From assembly GCF_013185195.1 (NCBI RefSeq), contig NZ_JAAZWC010000011.1, positions 1 to 64,000 of the forward strand: 64,000 nt of DNA. The letters run 5' to 3'. Positions 41,919-51,001 of this stretch are shown piece after piece. The notes beneath the pieces are model-generated. The model did no database searches and had not been told where the DNA came from. It was given only the letters and a program-made list of their open reading frames with translations. Origin of the DNA: Saccharibacillus qingshengii. Lineage in GTDB: Bacteria > Bacillota > Bacilli > Paenibacillales > Paenibacillaceae. Position 1 is the first letter of the stretch. Each line of letters opens with the position of its first letter. The position numbers were made by a program, and so were the translations under genes.

Positions 41919-44309
41919 TCACGAAGAATGCGCCTGTTTCGCCTGTTCCCGCAAATAATTGCCGGGTGTACAGCCGTAGGCTTCCTTGAACTTTTTGATA
42001 AAATACGCCGGAGTGCCGTAGCCGACCGCGGCCGCGACCTGCTCGATCGTCAGACTGCCGAGTTCGACCAGACTTCTCGCCGTTTCCATCCGGCGTGCGG
42101 TCACATATTCGGTGTAGGTGACGCCCAGCTCTTCCTTGAACAGCCGGCTCAAGTATTTGGCACTGATAAACACGCTCGATGATACCGCTTCCAGAGATAA
42201 ATCGCCGGAGAGGTTCTCCGCAATATAACGCTTGGCCGATTCCAACGTATCCGTCGCCCGTTCGCCGTTTCTTTTCTCCGTTTCGATCAGGAACAAGCTG
42301 ACCGACTCCAGCAGCCAGACGCGGAACTCCAGGATATGCGGCAGTTCGACATATTGGCGGTGCAGATCGGGATGCCCGCCGCTCGGCTGTTTGTAGCGGA
42401 TACTTTTGAGATGGTCCGAGTAGAGGAAGACGATATTGGCGAGCACGAAATGACCGTAATCCGCCGAATACGAGCCGGTTCGGATCGCTTCGATCAGATC
42501 GTCGACCGCCGCTTCGATCTCGGCGTACTGCCGGGCCGCCAGTTTATCCCGGAAGCGCGACAGCATGGCCTGCGGGATTTCTTCCGTACTGCGTTCGCGT
42601 TCCAGCAGACCGGCATCCTGCAAGATAGAGCGTTCGGGCAGGAAATAAGCATATTTCAGGCGGCTTTCCGCTTCGCCGAGACTAAGCGCAAGCCGCTCGG
42701 GCCGATCGACCGAACGCCCCCAGGCCAGCTGAATCCGCAGGTCAAGCCGCTGCCTGCAGGCTTCGGCGAACCGCTGCGCGAAATCGGACATTGTCCGTTC
42801 ACCCGGATCTTCACTGCCGAAGAAATCTTCTCCCGCCTGCGGGCCGGCTTGGGTCGGAGTGTCCGCCAGAATCGCCACGAGGCGCCGGCTGGACAGCTCT
42901 TCGGTTACGATGCGGCTGCCCGGAGTGTTTTGGGAGTCCAGCAGCGCCGCGATTTCGCCAAGAATACCATGCGCCGTTTCGGAATCCGTTCCTTCCGGCG
43001 AGCTTCCGATATCCAGCACCACGCAGCGCAGACGGGAATGCCCGCCGAACCATTCGCCCGGACGACGGGTTTCCTGGAGCGTCGGCTCGATCGCCTCGCC
43101 CCGGAGCAGCTTGAGCAGCGTCTCCCGTTTGACGAGAGGGCGTGCCGCATGCAGCGTTTCTTCCAGACTGACGACCCGGCCGCTCAAATGCTCCAGCGCC
43201 GTATCGATCATCCCGTATTCGTTGTCTCCGGCAGCGTCCGACTGGCCCGCCAAATGCCGGATTTTGCCGACCAGCGCCTTGAGCGGACTGTAGATCAGCC
43301 GCGTCATCACGCCCGACAGCAGCAGTCCGATCATGATCGCAAGTGCGCACACGCCGAGCATCAGCTTGAGCACCGCCGATGACTGCTCCCGGTACAGACT
43401 GTGCGCGGCGGCACTGTAGAGCGTCCAACCGGCCGAAGGAAGCGGTTCATGGAAGACCGTATACGACTCGCTGTCGACCCAGCCGCCTTCCCCGCCGCTC
43501 GCCGCCGGATGGCCGGTCTCGTCGATCAGCCGGAGCACGGGAGAAACGGAATCGCCTGTTTGCTCCCCCGCCTTTTCCGCCGTTTGCGGCCCGAGCACAA
43601 GCGAGCCGGAATCGCTTCGCAGCCAGGTCTCTTCGTATTGAAAAGGCAGCATGTTGCGCAGGATGCCCTGAATCGCTTCTTCCTTGATATCGATCGCCAG
43701 AATCAGCTGGCTGTCCTCTCCGGTCGACTGGAACGGATAAGTATGCGCGTAAGTAATCAGCCGCTGCCCGCTTCCGCCCGGAATCTGCGAAAAAGCATCT
43801 TTGGGCACGGCCCGCGCCGGGGTCCATAAATGGCTCTTCCCGGACGTCAGCATGCCGTCGATCCAGTCGGAGGGCAGAGCCGCGGCCGCTTCCCGGCTGG
43901 CGGCGTCCACCAGTCCGTACAGCGAAGACAGCATGACGCCGCTTGACGGTTCATACAGATGGATCGCTTCGATCAGCTCGGGGCTGCCGGACACTTCCGA
44001 CTGCAGCAGCTCCTGGAGTTCGACCAGTTTGGCGGGGTGCGTCTGCCAGGAGCCGCCTCGGAACTGCCGCAGGTCCGTATTCTTGTCCAGGGCCAGCCCG
44101 AGAGCGGTCTGCTGCACGCGCTGAAGCACTTCGGAATCGAGTGTCCGCGCCGTGTTTTCGAGCGTCATCTTGCTGCGGCTGCGCATTTGGCCCCGGTCGC
44201 GGTCGGAATAATACAAGTAGAAAACCGAGCAGAGCGAGAGCACGATGACAAGCACAATTGCTATGTAAGACACGGCCAGACGGGCCAGAACGGAATTCCA
44301 TTTTCGCAT
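41919..44309 (-). CDS. Membrane-anchored AraC-family regulator with extracellular sensor
   Basis: A 796-residue protein: TM1 (about 11-33), a 300-residue extracellular Cache-like domain, TM2 (about 333-355), a HAMP-like linker, a middle region of unknown fold, and a C-terminal AraC DNA-binding domain (about 690-790) with YIAENLSGDLSLEAVSSSVF, SAKYLSRLFKEELGVTYTEYV and VGYGTPAYFIKKFKEAYGCTPGNY. Such regulators sense sugars outside the cell and switch on adjacent uptake or lyase genes. The start at 44309 opens with a membrane segment as expected. It lies 20 bases upstream of the lipoprotein gene, its presumed target or partner. Confidence 0.87.
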   Translation of the reverse strand: MRKWNSVLARLAVSYIAIVLVIVLSLCSVFYLYYSDRDRGQMRSRSKMTLENTARTLDSEVLQRVQQTALGLALDKNTDLRQFRGGSWQTHPAKLVELQELLQSEVSGSPELIEAIHLYEPSSGVMLSSLYGLVDAASREAAAALPSDWIDGMLTSGKSHLWTPARAVPKDAFSQIPGGSGQRLITYAHTYPFQSTGEDSQLILAIDIKEEAIQGILRNMLPFQYEETWLRSDSGSLVLGPQTAEKAGEQTGDSVSPVLRLIDETGHPAASGGEGGWVDSESYTVFHEPLPSAGWTLYSAAAHSLYREQSSAVLKLMLGVCALAIMIGLLLSGVMTRLIYSPLKALVGKIRHLAGQSDAAGDNEYGMIDTALEHLSGRVVSLEETLHAARPLVKRETLLKLLRGEAIEPTLQETRRPGEWFGGHSRLRCVVLDIGSSPEGTDSETAHGILGEIAALLDSQNTPGSRIVTEELSSRRLVAILADTPTQAGPQAGEDFFGSEDPGERTMSDFAQRFAEACRQRLDLRIQLAWGRSVDRPERLALSLGEAESRLKYAYFLPERSILQDAGLLERERSTEEIPQAMLSRFRDKLAARQYAEIEAAVDDLIEAIRTGSYSADYGHFVLANIVFLYSDHLKSIRYKQPSGGHPDLHRQYVELPHILEFRVWLLESVSLFLIETEKRNGERATDTLESAKRYIAENLSGDLSLEAVSSSVFISAKYLSRLFKEELGVTYTEYVTARRMETARSLVELGSLTIEQVAAAVGYGTPAYFIKKFKEAYGCTPGNYLREQAKQAHSS

Positions 44310-44367
44310 GATGTACTCTCCTCCCGCCGGGATTATACAAAGCGCGATCCATTCTTATTCGCGACTT

Positions 44368-44397
44368 TTGTTAAACATACGTTAAATTCGGGATAAT
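44368..44397 (+). promoter_or_regulatory. Candidate promoter of the SLH surface phosphatase
   Basis: TTGTTA (44368-44373) and GATAAT (44392-44397) with an 18-base spacer, about 150 bases before the GTG start. Confidence 0.45.
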
Positions 44398-44549
44398 GAA
44401 CACAATTCGGGCAAAAACCTCCCAAAACGATACTAAGGGGAAATCGTTGCATTGCCGAAATTCGCTGCGGGATGCTACATTTTCAGCGATTCGAATCGAC
44501 AAGCCGTTCCGATCCACACCCATCCAACCCGAAGAGGAGCAACCCTACC

Positions 44550-47243
44550 GTGAAAAAAAGACCGATGAAACAAATGCTCGCCGCTGCGCTGGGCTTCGCC
44601 ATTCTGTCGAATACGGCCCTGATTCACCCCGCGATTGCCGCACCCGATTCTTATACGATCGAAATGCCGGCGGCACCGGCATGGGGTTATTTTACGGACA
44701 GCTACAAGACGAACAAAACGGAGTACACGAAAGTCGAAACCAATGCGGCCTACGGCACACTGTCCGAGTTCCTCAAGCTGTGGACACCGGGAAGTTCGTG
44801 GGACCAGGGCACGAAGCTTCGACCGGATGTGCTGGATTATAATATTCAATACGTGGTGAACCTCGCCGCTACCCGGACTCCGGCCGATGAAGAAATGGCT
44901 TATCTGGTCGACCGCCGCGGACAAACGTACGGCGCGACCGAAGGTCTAGGCGCGCTGGCCAACACGTACCGGACGCTGAGCGGCACGACAACCGTCATCA
45001 AAGACGTCGCGGCCGATGCGACAACCGTCAAATACGACGATGTGGGCAGTACGAACAAAGGCGGCGATTCCAATTCGCAGCTTGGCAAAATGGTTGATCT
45101 GGTCGGGATCATCCGTGGAGACTTCGCTTCAACCAACCCCTCCAAAAACTTTTTCCAATATATGCGTCCTTACCGGTGGGTGAACCAGCAGGAAAACAGC
45201 CAGGCGAACCGGATCGTGGTTCCGACGCTTGTGCCTGCGATCAGCAAGACACCGGCCACGGACGGCGGATTCCCGAGCGGCCACACCAACGCCTCGTACC
45301 TGGCTTCGCTGTCGCTGGCCTATGCCGTGCCGGAGCGCTACCAGGAGATGCTGACCCGCGCTTCGGAAATGGGCGACAGCCGGATTGTATCCGGGATGCA
45401 CTCGCCGCTTGACGTGATGGGCGGGCGTGTTCTGGCAACAGCTCTGGCCGCGGCGGCGTTGTCCGATCCGGCCAACGCCGAGCTGAAGAAGCAGGCGTAC
45501 GACCAAGCGCATGACATTCTGCTCAAGCAGCCGCTCGGCACCTCGGAAGACCGGTTCGGCAATTACGAGAAGAACAAAGCGGATTACTTCAAACGTCTGA
45601 CCTACGGCTTCCAGCCGATCGGCGACACCACCCAAGAAATGGTTGTGCCGAAGAATGCCGAAGTGCTGCTGGAGACCCGTCTGCCTTACCTGAGCGCCGA
45701 GCAGCGCCGCGCGGTACTCGCGACGACAGGACTGCCGTCCGGTTATCCGCTGCTGGACGATCCTGAAGGCTGGGGCCGCCTGAATCTGTTCGAAGCGGCC
45801 AACGGATACGGCGCGCTGGACGGCACCGTTACCGTCAATATGGATGCGGCACTGGGCGGATTCCATGCGCAAGATCACTGGCGGAATGCGATTTCCGGCA
45901 GCGGTCGTCTGGTCAAAGAAGGCAGCGGCATGCTGAAACTGTCCGGCGCCAACACCTACAGCGGCGGAACGGAAATCAACAGCGGGACGCTCGAAGCCTT
46001 GTCGGCGACGGCTTTCGGCAGCGGCAGCGTAGTGAACAACGGCGGTACCGTCACGGAGAATGTCTATGGCGGCGGTACGGTTACGGCACAGGTCTACGGA
46101 GGAAGCGGAGGCCTTGTGATCGGCGGCGATTTCACGCAGTCCGCGAACGGTACGCTGGAACTGAATATCGCCGCACCTGGCGATACGCTTGAAGTTGCGG
46201 GAAGCGTGCAGGCCGGCGGTACCCTGAAAGTGAACTTTGCCAACGGTTATGTGCCGACGGCTGGCGATGTTACCGTGATTACCCATGCGGCGGGAGCCGC
46301 GTCCGGCCTGTTCAACAAGCTGCAGGTTGCCGGTCTGCCTTCGAATTACGGAGCCGTTCTCGGCTACCGCGACGGCCGCATCGTGCTGACACTGGCGGAG
46401 ACGAATCCGGGTAATCCGAATCCGGTTCCGACCAATCCGCCTTCCGGTGGAGGAGGCTCCGTGACTCTGCCTCCGACAGCCCCGGTTCCGGCGACACCGG
46501 CTCCGCAGCCGACGACTCCGCCGGTTACCGTACCGGTTACGCCGCCGACACCGGCTCAGCCGGGAACACCCGGCACGCCGGCTCCGCAGCCGACGAGCCC
46601 GTTCCGTTCCGGCATCGTGGACGCTGCCGTGCTGCTTCAATCGCTGACGCAAAGAGCCGCAGCCGCACCGGCTTCCGCCGGAACGTTCTCCGACCTGCCT
46701 GCCGGCCACTGGAGCGGCGGCGCCGTATCCAAAGCGGCCAAGCTCGGCATCGTGAGCGGCTACGCAAACGGCACGTTCCGTCCGAATGCGCCGGTGACCC
46801 GCGCCGAGTTCAGCGCGATGATCGCGCGGGCCTTCGGCATCGAACCGGCCGCCGCTTCGGCTTCGTTTGGTGATACCCGTTCGAATTGGGCCGCCGGTTA
46901 TATCGGCGCCCTGTCGGATCTTGGCGTAGTTGCCGGCTACAGCGACAACAGCTTCAAGCCGAACGCGAAGATCTCGCGTGCCGAGATGGCGGTCATGATC
47001 GCCCGAGTCATCAATCTGAGCGAACTGCCAGCCGCGGCGGCACCGGCAAGCTTCAGCGATGTGGGCAGCGATCACTGGGCAGCGGGCGTTATCGATCAGG
47101 CGGCTTCCGCCGGCCTGCTGAACGGCGCATCCGCATCGTCCTTCGCTCCAAACAAAAACGCCAGCCGCGCCGAAGCGATCACCTTGATCGTGCGCACGCT
47201 TGAGAGCGACGGGTCCGTGAAGTCGCTGCTGGAAGGGCTGTAA
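44550..47243 (+). CDS. S-layer-anchored PAP2 acid phosphatase with PATR repeat
   Basis: An 897-residue secreted chimera. After a signal peptide (cleavage near AIA-AP, 30-32), residues 100-300 form a class A bacterial acid phosphatase/PAP2 domain with GGFPSGHTNAS (239-249) and SRIVSGMHSPLDVMGGR (277-293), the catalytic histidine motifs. Residues 449-483 are a PATR-type repeat (GSGRLVKEGSGMLKLSG, NTYSGGTEINSGTLEA), otherwise typical of Gram-negative autotransporters, in a beta-helical Gly-rich region. A Pro/Thr linker (618-685) follows, then three SLH domains (about 713, 773 and 834) that anchor to the cell wall. GTG 44550 follows GAAGAGGAG. It likely releases phosphate outside the cell. Confidence 0.88.
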   Translation: MKKRPMKQMLAAALGFAILSNTALIHPAIAAPDSYTIEMPAAPAWGYFTDSYKTNKTEYTKVETNAAYGTLSEFLKLWTPGSSWDQGTKLRPDVLDYNIQYVVNLAATRTPADEEMAYLVDRRGQTYGATEGLGALANTYRTLSGTTTVIKDVAADATTVKYDDVGSTNKGGDSNSQLGKMVDLVGIIRGDFASTNPSKNFFQYMRPYRWVNQQENSQANRIVVPTLVPAISKTPATDGGFPSGHTNASYLASLSLAYAVPERYQEMLTRASEMGDSRIVSGMHSPLDVMGGRVLATALAAAALSDPANAELKKQAYDQAHDILLKQPLGTSEDRFGNYEKNKADYFKRLTYGFQPIGDTTQEMVVPKNAEVLLETRLPYLSAEQRRAVLATTGLPSGYPLLDDPEGWGRLNLFEAANGYGALDGTVTVNMDAALGGFHAQDHWRNAISGSGRLVKEGSGMLKLSGANTYSGGTEINSGTLEALSATAFGSGSVVNNGGTVTENVYGGGTVTAQVYGGSGGLVIGGDFTQSANGTLELNIAAPGDTLEVAGSVQAGGTLKVNFANGYVPTAGDVTVITHAAGAASGLFNKLQVAGLPSNYGAVLGYRDGRIVLTLAETNPGNPNPVPTNPPSGGGGSVTLPPTAPVPATPAPQPTTPPVTVPVTPPTPAQPGTPGTPAPQPTSPFRSGIVDAAVLLQSLTQRAAAAPASAGTFSDLPAGHWSGGAVSKAAKLGIVSGYANGTFRPNAPVTRAEFSAMIARAFGIEPAAASASFGDTRSNWAAGYIGALSDLGVVAGYSDNSFKPNAKISRAEMAVMIARVINLSELPAAAAPASFSDVGSDHWAAGVIDQAASAGLLNGASASSFAPNKNASRAEAITLIVRTLESDGSVKSLLEGL

Positions 47244-47291
47244 GTTCGGCCAAAAGTCCGTCGGATCGACAGACTTCATAGGCTTATCTCC

Positions 47292-47327
47292 ACCCCCGGT
47301 TCTCCAAGCGAGAACCGGGGGTTTTTG
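47292..47327. terminator. Terminator after the surface phosphatase
   Basis: ACCCCCGGTTCTC and GAGAACCGGGGGT form a perfect stem followed by five T. Confidence 0.9.
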
Positions 47328-47660
47328 TTCGGTGAAGAAGGGAGTAGAGACAGAGGGAGGGGCGCTGAGCCTTTAACGGCCTGTCGACCGTTAAAGGCTC
47401 AGCGAGTAGGGAGCACTGTTCAATAGATGCCGCACAGCACCTATTTTGCGAAAAAGTAGCCTGGTAGTGAAGATTTGGCCTGAATAATTGCCCCTATGCA
47501 GGTAATGGTCCCAAAAAACAAAAAATCGCCGAAATAAGTGTGCTTAGGCACTTATTTCGGCATACAGACTCGGCTCGGGGAGGCTTGGCCGTACCTGACG
47601 GTGATTCCCAAACAAAAACCCCCCGGCGTCTCCGCCGGGGTTAAAGTCGTCCAAAAATCT
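47328..47660. repeat. Gene-free region with three strong hairpins, likely a dispersed repeat
   Basis: Three palindromes: CGCTGAGCCTTTAACGG/CCGTTAAAGGCTCAGCG (47363-47404), GCCGAAATAAGTG/CACTTATTTCGGC (47528-47561), and CCCCGGCG/CGCCGGGG (47621-47640) which has an A-run on its left and would terminate minus-strand transcripts. None continues in a plus-strand T-run. There is no ORF with a ribosome binding site. The middle stretch has short phrases (GCACCTATTTTGCG, CCTGAATAATTG) that resemble intergenic repeats I associate with Paenibacillus; that is memory, not a search. Confidence 0.5.
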
Positions 47661-47661
47661 A

Positions 47662-47691
47662 TTGTCAAAATCCGATTTCCCATGCTACGAT
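47662..47691 (+). promoter_or_regulatory. helD promoter
   Basis: TTGTCA (47662-47667) and TACGAT (47686-47691) are 18 bases apart, about 140 bases before the start codon. Confidence 0.55.
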
Positions 47692-47833
47692 GGGAGAACC
47701 GCCGTAATTATTTATACCAAGACAAAGTTACCACATCTTACCTACACCTTAATCTTATCATGGGCAGCGGGGGCTGTCAAACGGTTTTTCGCCAAAGTCG
47801 AATCTTCAAATCGAACAAGGGAGTGGTCCGGGA

Positions 47834-50269
47834 ATGATCGAAAGCGAAGAGTTGAAGAAGGAACAAAGCCGGCTTGAAGAGGTATCGGGCAAGCTGCGGA
47901 CTCGAATCGCGGAGCTTGAGCCGGAGGTGGAAGGGCTGCAGGAGCAGGCGGCGGAGCTTCGCAGACGCTTCTGGGAAGAAGTAAGCGTCAGCACCAGCAC
48001 CAACGAAGACTTCGAGGAGAGCGTCTACAGCATCGAGCAGCAGGAAGCGCTGCTGTCCGAGCGGGAGCGCAGCCACCGACAGAAGAAGATGCAGTACCGC
48101 AAGCTGAACAAGCTGCTGGAGTCGCCTTATTTCGGCCGGATCGATTACCGTGAAGACGGAACCGGGTTCACGGAACAAGTCTATATCGGCGTCTCCTCGT
48201 TTGTCGATGCGGACGGTCTGGAGTTCCTGATCTACGACTGGCGCACGCCGATCGCAAGTCTGTATTACGATCATTCGCCCGGACCGGCCGGATACGATAC
48301 GCCGATGGGCCCGATCTCGGGGAATATGGAATTGAAGCGGCAGTACCGGATTCAGGGCGGCGACATTCTCGGCGTCTTCGATACCGGCGAGACGATCGGC
48401 GACGAGCTTCTGCAGCAGGTACTCGGCGGAGGAGCCGACAACCGGATGAAGACCATTGTCTCCACGATTCAAAAAGAACAGAATGCCATCATCCGAGAAG
48501 ACAAGAGTTCCCTGCTGATCGTCCAGGGCGCGGCCGGCAGCGGCAAGACATCGGCGGCGCTGCAGCGCGTGGCTTATCTGCTGTACAGCAGCCGCGACCG
48601 GCTGACGGCCGATCAGATCGTTCTTTTTTCGCCCAATCCGATGTTCAACGGCTATGTCTCGACCGTGCTGCCGGAGCTGGGCGAAGAGAACATGAAGCAG
48701 ACCACGTTCCAGGAGTATCTCGACAGCCGCCTCGGCCGGACGTTCGCCCTGGAAGATCCTTTCGATCAGATGGAATACGTCTTGTCATCGCCGGGCGAAC
48801 CGGGATACGAAGCGAGGTTGAGCGGCATCCGGTACAAAGCGTCGGAGAATTTCCTGGAAGATCTGCAGCGCTATGCGCAGAGTCTGGAGCAGGCAGGCAT
48901 GAAGTTCGCCGACCTGACTTTCCGCGGCAGGACGCTGGTTACGGCGGAGCGGATGAAGGCGGAATTCTACGGATATGATTCGTCGCTGCGTATCGCAAAC
49001 CGTACGGCGAAGCTGCAGGAATGGCTGCTTGGCAAAATAAATCGGTTGGAACGCGAAGAACACGCGGCGGACTGGGTGGAAGAAGCGATAAATTTCGCCG
49101 ACAGCGAACTGTACGAAGAAGCGTACCGCGAGCTGCATCAGGACCGGAACGTATTTGATTTCTCGGAGGAGTATGCGGCTGCGCGCGCCCGGATCGAAGG
49201 CCGGCGCCGTCCGGACGAAGGCGATTTCGACTTCGGGCAGCGCGAAGAAGAATGGATACGCCGCCGCCTCGTGAGCGAAGCGTTCAAGCCGGTCAAACGC
49301 GGCGTGAAGCGCATGTCTTTTGTCGATATGACGGGGCTGTACGCGCGGTTCTTCGCGTCGGAACAGCCGCCTTCCGGATACGGCTCCGCGCCGGATTCCC
49401 AGCCTTGCTCTCATTGGAACGAGATCGGCCGTCAAACCTTGGACAAGCTTGAACAGGGCGGACTGTTCTGCGAAGATGCGACGCCGTATCTCTATCTCAA
49501 AGAACTGATCGAAGGGCAGCGCAGCAGGCCGGAGATCCGGCATGTGTTTGTCGACGAGGGGCAGGACTATTCGGCGTTCCAGTACGCTTTTCTCAAAAAG
49601 ATGTTCCCGCGTGCCCGCATGACCGTGCTCGGCGATTTCAGTCAGGCGATCTTCACGCAGTCAACGGAGCTGTCCGCTTCCGATTCGCCGCTTGCCCGTC
49701 TGTACGGGGCCGCCGATACGCGGGTGTTCCGTCTGACGCGCAGCTACCGTTCGACGCGGGAGATCGTCAAGTTTGCCAAGGGGCTGCTGCCGGAAGCCGC
49801 CGATATCGAACCGTTCGAGCGAAGCGGGGGCAGGCCGCTGCTGATCCGTTCCGAGCGGCCCGAGCATCATGCGGCGGAGATCGCGGCTCATCTGCACCGC
49901 CTGCGCGCGGAAGGATTCGAGTCGGTCGGGATCGTCACCCGTACCGCCGCCGAAGCCCGCGAAGCTTTTAACAGTCTCGCCTCGGCCGGATGCTCCGGCC
50001 TGAAGGAAGTGACCAAGACCACGCCCGAATTCGAGAAAGGCACACTGGTGCTTCCCGTTTATCTGGCCAAAGGCGTCGAGTTCGACGCCGTGCTGATCTA
50101 CGACGCTTCCGAACGGGTCTACCGCCGCGAAAACGAGCGCAAACTGTTCTACACCGCCTGCACCCGTGCCATGCACCGGCTAGCGCTGTTTTCTCTTGGC
50201 GAATGGAGTCCGTTTGTCGCGAATCTCGATGCCGCCCTGTACGAAACGGGCGAAAGTTTGGCACAATGA
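47834..50269 (+). CDS. helD: RNA polymerase-recycling helicase-like ATPase HelD
   Basis: An 811-residue UvrD/Rep-superfamily ATPase. The N-terminal 100 residues form a charged coiled coil (the antiparallel arm that HelD inserts into RNA polymerase), followed by YIGVSSFVDADG and IYDWRTPIASLYYD. Walker A is VQGAAGSGKTSA (about 230-241) and Walker B with the DEGQD motif is HVFVDEGQDYSAFQY (about 570). The C-terminal helicase motifs LTRSYRSTREIV and KGVEFDAVLIYDAS complete it. It releases stalled RNA polymerase and can confer rifampicin tolerance in some bacteria. GGGAGTGG precedes ATG 47834. It is slightly longer than B. subtilis HelD (774). Confidence 0.92.
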   Translation: MIESEELKKEQSRLEEVSGKLRTRIAELEPEVEGLQEQAAELRRRFWEEVSVSTSTNEDFEESVYSIEQQEALLSERERSHRQKKMQYRKLNKLLESPYFGRIDYREDGTGFTEQVYIGVSSFVDADGLEFLIYDWRTPIASLYYDHSPGPAGYDTPMGPISGNMELKRQYRIQGGDILGVFDTGETIGDELLQQVLGGGADNRMKTIVSTIQKEQNAIIREDKSSLLIVQGAAGSGKTSAALQRVAYLLYSSRDRLTADQIVLFSPNPMFNGYVSTVLPELGEENMKQTTFQEYLDSRLGRTFALEDPFDQMEYVLSSPGEPGYEARLSGIRYKASENFLEDLQRYAQSLEQAGMKFADLTFRGRTLVTAERMKAEFYGYDSSLRIANRTAKLQEWLLGKINRLEREEHAADWVEEAINFADSELYEEAYRELHQDRNVFDFSEEYAAARARIEGRRRPDEGDFDFGQREEEWIRRRLVSEAFKPVKRGVKRMSFVDMTGLYARFFASEQPPSGYGSAPDSQPCSHWNEIGRQTLDKLEQGGLFCEDATPYLYLKELIEGQRSRPEIRHVFVDEGQDYSAFQYAFLKKMFPRARMTVLGDFSQAIFTQSTELSASDSPLARLYGAADTRVFRLTRSYRSTREIVKFAKGLLPEAADIEPFERSGGRPLLIRSERPEHHAAEIAAHLHRLRAEGFESVGIVTRTAAEAREAFNSLASAGCSGLKEVTKTTPEFEKGTLVLPVYLAKGVEFDAVLIYDASERVYRRENERKLFYTACTRAMHRLALFSLGEWSPFVANLDAALYETGESLAQ

Positions 50270-50326
50270 ACCGATAGGGCGCAAGCCGCCTATCCAATCC
50301 GGAACCACGGGGAAAAGAGGAATTTG

Positions 50327-51001
50327 ATGCCGACGATACTGGTAGCCGATGACGACGCGAATATTCGCGAACTTGTCTGCTTGTTTCTGCGCAATGACGG
50401 GATGACGGCGCTCGAGGCCGCAGACGGGAAGGAAGCGCTGGAGTCCTACGATTCGACGCCGGTCGATCTGGTCGTGCTCGATATCATGATGCCGGTTCTG
50501 GACGGTTGGGAGCTGTGCCGCGAACTGCGCAAACGCAGCGCCGATCTTCCGCTGCTCATGCTGACCGCAAGAGGCGAGACCTGGGAAAAGGTCAAAGGCT
50601 TCGAGCTGGGCACGGACGATTACCTGACCAAACCGTTCGATCCGCTGGAGCTGACCGTGCGCGTGCGTTCGCTGCTCAAACGAAGCCGCGCGAATGCCGC
50701 GCGCAGCGTACAGCTCGGCCGTGTGACGCTGGATCGCAGCACCTACAAAGTGAACGCCGGCGGCGAATCGCTCGACCTGCCGCTCAAAGAGTTCGAGCTG
50801 CTGTACAAACTCGCCGAGACGCCAGGTCAGGTTTATACGCGCGAGCAGCTGATCGAGAGTATCTGGGGACTGGATTACGCCGGAGATAACCGGACGGTGG
50901 ATGTGCATATCAAGCGGCTGAGGGAGCGTTTCGCGGATACGGCGGACTTTGCGATCGAGACGGTGCGGGGGCTGGGCTACCGGCTGGAGATCTCCAGATG
51001 A
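50327..51001 (+). CDS. OmpR-family response regulator
   Basis: A 224-residue regulator: receiver with VADDDANIREL, VVLDIMMPVLDGWE (phospho-Asp) and DDYLTKPFDPLEL (Lys); winged-helix output with LPLKEFELLYKLAETPGQVYTREQLIESIWG and ending VRGLGYRLE. ATG 50327 lies 6 bases after GAGG; a TTG directly before it is less likely. The stop overlaps the kinase start (ATGA). Direct repeats of GTTCAT with 11-bp period lie upstream of the next hydrolase gene and are a candidate target. Confidence 0.9.
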   Translation: MPTILVADDDANIRELVCLFLRNDGMTALEAADGKEALESYDSTPVDLVVLDIMMPVLDGWELCRELRKRSADLPLLMLTARGETWEKVKGFELGTDDYLTKPFDPLELTVRVRSLLKRSRANAARSVQLGRVTLDRSTYKVNAGGESLDLPLKEFELLYKLAETPGQVYTREQLIESIWGLDYAGDNRTVDVHIKRLRERFADTADFAIETVRGLGYRLEISR

